Source: Hormiphora californensis
Lineage: Eukaryota; Ctenophora; Tentaculata; Cydippida; Pleurobrachiidae
DNA: 64,000 bases
NCBI GenBank assembly: GCA_020137815.1
Contig: CM035362.1
Location: forward strand, 6,306,960 to 6,370,959
Direction of reading: 5' to 3'
Shown here: positions 33,901-42,900 of the stretch, piece after piece
Position numbering within the stretch: position 1 is the first letter of the stretch
Layout of the letters: each line of letters opens with the position of its first letter
Position numbers and translations under genes: made by a program
Notes under the pieces: generated by a model
Database searches by the model: none
The model's input: the letters and a program-made list of their open reading frames with translations, nothing else
What the model was told of the DNA's origin: nothing

Positions 33901-36900
33901 TATATGGTGTTGTGTGTCACGTGCTCTGACTCACAGGTTCGCTACAGACACATTTGGAAATTAGAATTTTGAGGTCATCTTTGGATCTCAATAGTTGACG
34001 TTTCTTGACCCCACTCAAATCTGTATATGCCCATTATTATAGTAACTAGCTTCAGATACCCTGCATTGGGGGGAATCAGTCGTGACCTGAATCTCAGGTT
34101 CGGGTCACGGCTATTTACTCCTGAGACCTGAGATCTCAGGGTTCAGTGACGGCTATAATTCCCCCCACACTTTACAGATCTACGCCCTGTTGACCGCCCC
34201 CTTCTCCCGATCTCGCCCTGTTGACCCCCCCCTTCCTAGATTACGCCCTGTGACCCCCCCCTTCCCAGATCTACGCCTGTTGACCCCCCCCCTTTTTCAA
34301 GACTACGCCCTGTTGACCCCCCCTTCCTCGGTCTACGCCTGTTGACCCACCCCTTCTCTCAATCTAGCCTTTCCCCCCCCCTTCTCTCAGACTACGCCTG
34401 TGCCCCCCCTTCTCCTCAGATCTCGCCCTGTGACCCCCCCCTCTCTCAGATCTACGCCTGTTGACCCCCCCCCTTCTCCTCGATCTACGCCTGTGACCCC
34501 CCCCTTCTCTCAGATCTACGCCCTGTGACACCCCTTCTCCTCAGATCTACGCCCTGTTGACCCCACCACTCTCTCAGATCACCCTGTTGACCCCCCCCCC
34601 ACCCTTCTCCTCAGATCTACGCCCTTGTTGACCCCCCCACCCCATTATCTCTCAAGATTACGCCCTGTTGACCCACCCCCCCCCTTCTCCTCAGATCTAC
34701 GCCCGTTGACCCCACCCCCCCTTCTCCTCAGATCTACGCCTGTTGACCCCCCCCCCCCCTTCTCCTCAGATCTACGCCACTGTTGACCCCCCCTTCTCTC
34801 AGATCTACGCCCTGTTGACACCCTTCTCCTCAGATCTACGCCCTGTTGACCCCCCCCCCCCCTTCTCCTCAGATCTACGCCCTGTTGACCCCCCCCCTTC
34901 TCCTCAGTCTAGCCCTGTTGACCCCCCCCCTTTCCTCAGATCTACGCCCTGTTGACCCCCCCCCCTTCTCCTCAGATCTACGCCATTTTGACCCCCCCCC
35001 CTTCTCCTCAGATCTACGCCCTGTTGACACCCCTTCTCCTCAGATCTACGCCCTGTTGACCCCCCCCCCCCCCTTCTCCTCAGATCTACGCCCTGATGAC
35101 CCCCCCTTCCTCAGATCTACGCCTGTGGACACCCCCCCCCTTCTCCTCAGGTCTACGCCCTGTTGACCCCCCCCCCCCTTCTCTCAGATCTACGCCTGAT
35201 GACCCCCCCCCCTTCTCCTCAGATCTACGCCCTGTTGACCCCCCCCCCTTCTCCTCAGATCTAGGGCCCTGTTGACCCCCCCCCTTCCCCTCAGATCTAC
35301 GCCCTGGATGACCCCCCCCCCTTCTCCTCAGATCTACGCCTGTTGACCCCCCCCCCCCCTTCTCCTCAGATCTACGCCCTGTTGACCCCCCCCCTTCTCC
35401 TCAGATCTACGCCCTGTTGACCCCCCCCCTTCTCCTCAGATCTATGCGCTGTTGACCCCCCTTTCCCTCAGATCTAGCCTGTTGACCCCCCCCCCTTCTC
35501 CTCAGATCTACGCCCTGTTGACCCCCCCCTCTTCTCCGCAGATCTACGCCCTGTTTGACCCACCCCCCCTTCTTCTCAGATCTACGCCCTGTTTGGACCC
35601 CCCCCCCTTCTCCTCAGATCTACGCCCTGTTGACCCCCCCCCCCCCCTTCTCCTCAGATTCTACGCCCTGTTGAACACCCCTTCTCCTCAGATCTACGCC
35701 CTGTTGACTCCCACCCCCTTCTCCTCAGGTCTACGCCCTGTTGACCCCCCCCCCCTTCTCCTCAGATCTACGCCCTGATGACCCCCCCCCCTTCTCCTCA
35801 GATCTACGCCCTGTTGACCCCCCCCCCCCCCTTCTCCTCAGATCTACGCCCTGTTGACCCCCCCCCCTTTCTCCTCAGATCTACGCCCTGTTGACCCCCC
35901 CTTCTCCTCAGATCTACGCCCTGTTGACACCCCTTCTCCTCAGATCTACGCCCTGTTGACCCGCCCCCCCCCTTCTCCTCAGGTCTACGCCCTGTTGACC
36001 CCCCCCCCCCTTCTCCTCAGATCTACGCCCTGATGACCCCCCCCCCTTCTCCTCAGATCTACGCCCTGTTGACCCCCCCCCCCCCTTCTCCTCAGATCTA
36101 CGCCCTGTTGACCCCCCCCCCCCCCCCTTCTCCTCAGATCTACGCCCTGTTGACCCCCCCTTCTCCTCAGATCTACGCCCTGTTGACCCCCCCTTCTCCT
36201 CAGGTCTACGCCCTGTTGACCCCCCCCCCTTCTCCTCAGATCTACGCCCTGTTGACACCCCTTCTCCTCAGATCTACGCCCTGTTGACCCCCCCTCCCCC
36301 CTTCTCCTCAGATCTACGCCCTGTTGACCCCCCCCCCCCTTCTCCTCAGATCTATGCGCTGTTGACCCCCCCTTCTCCTCAGATCTACGCCCTGATGACC
36401 CCCCCCCCCTTCTCCTCAGATCTACGCCCTGTTGACCCCCCCCCCACACTTTATAGATCTACGCCCTGTTGACCCCCCCCCCTTCTCCTCAGATCTACGC
36501 CCTGTTGACCCCCCCCCCCTTCTCCTCAGATCTACGCCCTGTTGACCCCCCCCTTCTCCTCAGATCTACGCCCTGTTGACCCCCCCCCTTCTCCTCAGAT
36601 CTACGCCCTGTTGACACCCCTTCTCCTCAGATCTACGCCCTGTTGACCCCCCCCCCCTTCTCCTCAGGTCTACGCCCTGTTGACCCCCCCCCCTTCTCCT
36701 CAGATCTACGCCCTGATGACCCCCCCCCCTTCTCCTCAGATCTACGCCCTGTTGACCCCCCCCCCTTCTCCTCAGGTCTACGCCCTGTTGACCCCCCCCC
36801 CCCTTCTCCTCAGATCTACGCCCTGTTGACCCCCCCCCCTTCTCCTCAGATCTATGCGCTGTTGACCCCCCCCTTCTCCTCAGATCTACGCCCTGTTGAC

Positions 36901-39900
36901 CCCCCCCCCTTCTCCTCAGATCTACGCCCTGTTGACCCCCCCCCCCTTCTCCTCAGATCTACGCCCTGTTGACCCCCCCCCCCCTTCTCCTCAGATCTAC
37001 GCCCTGTTGACCCCCCCCCTTCTCCTCAGATCTACGCCCTGTTGACCCCCCCCCCCCCCACACTTTATAGATCTACGCCCTGTTGACCCCCCCCCCCCCA
37101 CACTTTATAGATCTACGCCCTGTTGACCCACTTCTGTCGAGCCCATGCTGTTAATGAGGTGTTTGCAGTGGCATCTCATCGGAACCTGCCATCCTCTCAC
37201 CCCGTTCTGAGGCTTCTCCACCCTCACATCCAGGGGATCATTGCCGTCAACGCTCAGGTGAGTTGTGTATAGTACCTATTGTAATCTGTGGAGTCTGACG
37301 TTTAGTTTAATGCAGTGTCAACAAGTTGACCTATGTATATTGGTGCCAATGCCCAATCTTACATCGTACACCCAGTGTCTTCTTTTTAGCCACATGTCAC
37401 CTGCAACCTCTATTAACCCCTTGTAAAACCCCACACCCCATGTTCATTTCAGGCACGTGATCTACTAGTCAACCCGAAGAGCAGTGCCTTCAGTATGTTT
37501 CTATCTGCTGGTGATCACCTCCCGATAGCTTTTGATAACTATTACAAACACGAGTTCAATTACCAGCGACTTATCGGTGAGAGAAAACCTCGAATAAACA
37601 AGAACCGAATGTAAGATAAACCTTGTTATTCTAATAAACAAGAACCGAATGAATGAAATTGAAATTGAAAACCTTACTTTCACTGACCAAGGTAACAAGT
37701 GAGCTACTAATTAATTAATTAATTAATTAACAGCGTCCCTCCCCCTCCCCTACAGTTCCTGAAGATCTGAAATCACGGGGTGTAGATGATATGGGGGGAG
37801 CCTACCTGTTCGCTGATGACTCAACTGCCCTGTGGAACGCCCTCCTTAGGTAACATTTCAGGTCAATCCCATGCTCTGAAGGTACCTACTTTAATCCACC
37901 CTCCCTTATATAGTACATAACTCCCTCCCGCGCGTGCATCTATTCAATAGACGCACTGCAGAGCAGTGCGTCTATTGAGCTGTAATGCACGGGTCCGGAA
38001 GGGACCGTGCATTACAGCCTGTAAATCCCGAGCGTCAGCGAGGGGGTTTACAGGTATATCTGCACGCAAGGGAGGGAGGTTGTGTTCTATAGACCCCGCT
38101 GGCGGGCACCTAGAAGCAAAACAAGCACAAATTAGGGTGGTTTGCACAGAGAGAGCTCACACAAAACGGGTCAAACAGTTGGAATGAAGCTACAGAGTGC
38201 CTCTCTACATTCATACACCTCGTAACAATCGTCGTAACAGTTTCAAAGGGTGGAATGCAGAGATAGATTACAGTTAATTGTGGGTCATGAGCAACAGTTG
38301 CAACAGACTGGCGGGCGCCAAATCTAGACAGAGAGCGTTGTAGGGTTGTACACACACTCCCTCTTGTGTTTGTCATGTCATTTTATCGTGTTTCCAGTGA
38401 GTCTTTGTGATCTTTACACAAATCTGTCAGAGGGCGTGCGTCTATCGAGACACAAAACTCACGGCAGTGCACGGCCCAATAGACCAGTGCAAATTGTTTG
38501 AAGCGCGCCGTGCGTCTATTTGAGCCGGCGGGGGGTCTATATAAATGGGTCCATATCTTGACATTTGATGAACATTATGTTAGCATTGAATTGCGCTACC
38601 GGTCAAAAGATATTATTCTGGATAAAATTATTATTAATTATATACCAAATATTCCGAATTGATCAGATCTCAATCATTACAGGTACGCTAGTGAGGTTGT
38701 GGAACTGTCCTATCCCTCCGATGACGATGTAGCCAAAGACAGAGAGCTACAAAGTTGGGTCACTAGAGGTACATCTCAAGTTCCAAACTTAAAATTCAAA
38801 TAGTAACTCCTAGTATCATGTTTCAAATAGTAACTCCTAGTATCATGTTTCAAATAGTAACTCCTAGTATCATGTTTCAAATAGTAACTCCTAGTAGCAT
38901 GTTCAAAAAGGTATGAACCAAGCTAATACAACTTAATGCCCCTCTCTTCACTGCAGATGGTGGATGTGGGATTTGCAGGATTTGAGGACGGTGCTGGATT
39001 TCCCAGACAACTCCGGGACAGAGCCTCACTATCAGAACTAATAACTGTCATTATATTCAATATCAGTGTGTTTCACGCTGCTGTCAACTTCCAGGTACAA
39101 TTCCATATTTGGGTATATGACACTAATGACCATATATGGTCATATATCTAACATATTCACTCCCAATTTGTAGTGTATTACCGTTCTTGGTTTCTACCCC
39201 AACTGTCCTGGTGTAATGATAAAATCACCTCCCTCTCAAGATGAGGTTATCACTGCTGACAGGCTCTGGGACTCACTCCCACCTAAACAGGTAGGATATG
39301 GAAACAAAGTTATTTGTTACTTACTCCAAACCAAGAAGCAATGAGTACATTATTTGACTGTGATTTTAGGAACACAAAAGGAGCACGTGCAAAAATATGT
39401 TTCAAATTAAAATTGAATACTCCTCTCCCTTCAGATTGCGTTTGTACAGGCTCACCTAGCGAATATGTTGGGTTCTCTGTCTCCTGTTGAGAAATTCTAC
39501 CTGCCAACAGTGGAACGAAACAGGGGAGGTAAATCTTAACTGTTTTGTTTGTCTAAATTTAATTTTTTGAATTGTGCAAACTACCTCCCGTCCCCCTGTA
39601 ATCCCCTTACCCCCTACCTCCCTCCCCTAAAATAACCCCCTATTATAATTCTCCTGCAGGTTTGAGGGACGAAGTTAACCCACTACCTCCCCTATAATCC
39701 CCTATAATCCCCTAACCCCCTATAATAATTCTCCTGCAGGTTTGAGGGACGAGGTTAACATGGTTTGTCACGAACAAATATCCTAACCTCCTATTATTGT
39801 CCCAGGTTTGAGGGACGAGGTTAACATGGTTTGTCACGAACAACTGTCATGTCACCCCCTACCTCCCATATAGGGCACTAACCCTAACCACCTTATACCT

Positions 39901-42900
39901 CCCCCTATCTCCTGCAGGTTTGAGGGACGAAGTTAACCCACTACCTCCCCCCCCATAACCCCTAACTCCCTATAATCCCCTATAATCCCCTAACCCCTAT
40001 AATAATTCTCCTGCAGGTTTGAGGGACGAGGTTAACATGGTTTGTCACGAACAAATATCCTAACCTCCTATTATTGTCCCAGGTTTGAGGGACGAAGTTA
40101 ACATGGTTTGTCACGAACAACTGGCCTGTGTTGATAGACTTAGCTCATCTCTCAGAGATATACAAAACACTATAACAGAGAGGAACAAGGAAACGGAAAT
40201 ATTTACGATGTTATGAACCCTACCAATGTGCCCCTAACTACCCAGGCCTAGCTCAACTGCAATTGCTATGACAACATTGTGTAATGATCTGTGTTAACCC
40301 GTCTGAGTGACATCTTCACAGGGTCGATAATTATGGCTGAGATTGATTGTGTTTGTAAGGTAAATTGTCTATTATAGGGTTAAAGGGGGAATATCCATGC
40401 TTCAGATGTTTCTATGCTGGTGATCACCTCCCGATAGCTTTTGATAACTATTACAAACACGAGTTCAATTACCAGCGACTTATCGGTGAGAGAAAACCTC
40501 GAATAAACAAGAACCGAATGTAAGATAAACCTTGTTATTCTAATAAACAAGAACCGAATGAATGAAATTGAAATTGAAAACCTTACTTTCACTGACCAAG
40601 GTAACAAGTGAGCTACTAATTAATTAATTAATTAATTAACAGCGTCCCTCCCCCTCCCCTACAGTTCCTGAAGATCTGAAATCACGGGGTGTAGATGATA
40701 TGGGGGGAGCCTACCTGTTCGCTGATGACTCAACTGCCCTGTGGAACGCCCCTCCTTAGGTAACATTTCAGGTCAATCCCATGCTCTGAAGGTACCTACT
40801 TTAATCCACCCTCCCTTATATAGTACATAACTCCCTCCCGCGCGTGCATCTATTCAATAGACGCACTGCAGAGCAGTGCGTCTATTGAGCTGTAATGCAC
40901 GGGTCCGGAAGGGACCGTGCATTACAGCCCTGTAAATCCCGAGCGTCAGCGAGGGGTTTACAGGTATATCTGCACGCAAGGGAGGGAGTTATGTTCTATA
41001 GACCCCGCTGGCGGGCACCTAGAAGCAAAACAAGCACAATTTACGTGGTTGACACAGAGAGAGCTCACACAAAACGGGTCAAACAGTTAGAAATGAAGCT
41101 ACAGAGTGCCTCTCTACATTCCTACACACTCGTAACAATCGTCGTAACAGTTTCAAAGGGTGGAATGCAGAGAGAGATTACAGTTAATTGTGGGTCATGA
41201 GCAACAGTTGCAACAGACTGGCGGGCGCCAAATCTAGACAGAGAGCGTTGTAGGTTGTACACACACTCCCTCTTGTGTTGTCATGTCATTTTATCGTGTT
41301 TCCAGTGATTCTTTGTGATCTTTACACAAATCTGTCAGAGGGCGTGCGTCTATCGAGACACAAACTCACGGCAGTGCACGGCCCAATAGACCAGTGCAAA
41401 TTGTTTGAGCGCGCCGTGCGTCTATTTGAGCCGGCGGGGTCTATATAAATGGGTCCATATCTTGACATTTGATGAACATTATGTTAGCATTGAATTGCGC
41501 TACCGGTCAAAAGATATTATTCTGGATAAAATTATTATTAATTATATACCAAATATTCCGAATTGATCAGATCTCAATCATTACAGGTACGCTAGTGAGG
41601 TTGTGGAACTGTCCTATCCCTCCGATGACGATGTAGCCAAAGACAGAGAGCTACAAAGTTGGGTCCTAGAGGTACATCTCAAGTTCCAAACTTAAAATTC
41701 AAATAGTAACTCCTAGTATCATGTTTCAAATAGTAACTCCTAGTATCATGTTTCAAATAGTAACTCCTAGTATCATGTTTCAAATAGTAACTCCTAGTAG
41801 CATGTTCAAAAAGGTATGAACCAAGCTAATACAACTTAATGCCCCTCTCTTCACTGCAGATGGTGGATGTGGGATTTGCAGGATTTGAGGACGGTGCTGG
41901 ATTTCCCAGACAACTCCGGGACAGAGCCTCACTATCAGAACTAATAACTGTCATTATATTCAATATCAGTGTGTTTCACGCTGCTGTCAACTTCCAGGTA
42001 CAATTCCATATTTGGGTATATGACACTAATGACCATATATGGTCATATATCTAACATATTCACTCCCAATTTGTAGTGTATTACCGTTCTTGGTTTCTAC
42101 CCCAACTGTCCTGGTGTAATGATAAAATCACCTCCCTCTCAAGATGAGGTTATCACTGCTGACAGGCTCTGGGACTCACTCCCACCTAAACAGGTAGGAT
42201 ATGGAAACAAAGTTATTTGTTACTTACTCCAAACCAAGAAGCAATGAGTACATTATTTGACTGTGATTTTAGGAACACAAAAGGAGCACGTGCCAAAAAT
42301 ATGTTTCAAATTAAAATTGAATACTCCTCTCCCTTCAGATTGCGTTTGTACAGGCTCACCTAGCGAATATGTTGGGTTCTCTGTCTCCTGTTGAGAAATT
42401 CTACCTGCCAACAGTGGAACGAAACAGGGGAGGTAAATCTTAACTGTTTTGTTTGTCTAAATTTAATTTTTTGAATTGTGCAAACTACCTCCCGTCCCCC
42501 TGTAATCCCCTTACCCCCTACCTCCCTCCCCTAAAATAACCCCCTATTATAATTCTCCTGCAGGTTTGAGGGACGAAGTTAACCCACTACCTCCCCTATA
42601 ATCCCCTATAATCCCCTAACCCCCTATAATAATTCTCCTGCAGGTTTGAGGGACGAGGTTAACATGGTTTGTCACGAACAAATATCCTAACCTCCTATTA
42701 TTGTCCCAGGTTTGAGGGACGAGGTTAACATGGTTTGTCACGAACAACTGTCATGTCACCCCCTACCTCCCATATAGGGCACTAACCCTAACCACCTTAT
42801 ACCTCCCCCTATCTCCTGCAGGTTTGAGGGACGAAGTTAACCCACTACCTCCCCCCCCCATAACCCCCTAACTCCCCTATAATCCCCTATAATCCCCTAA

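Noticed and set aside
34743-36972. Proline-rich ORFs (PPPFSSDLRPVD) and the opposite GRRSEEKGG ORFs
   Set aside because: Low-complexity translation of the acceptor-edge array; frames shift with every change in C-run length.
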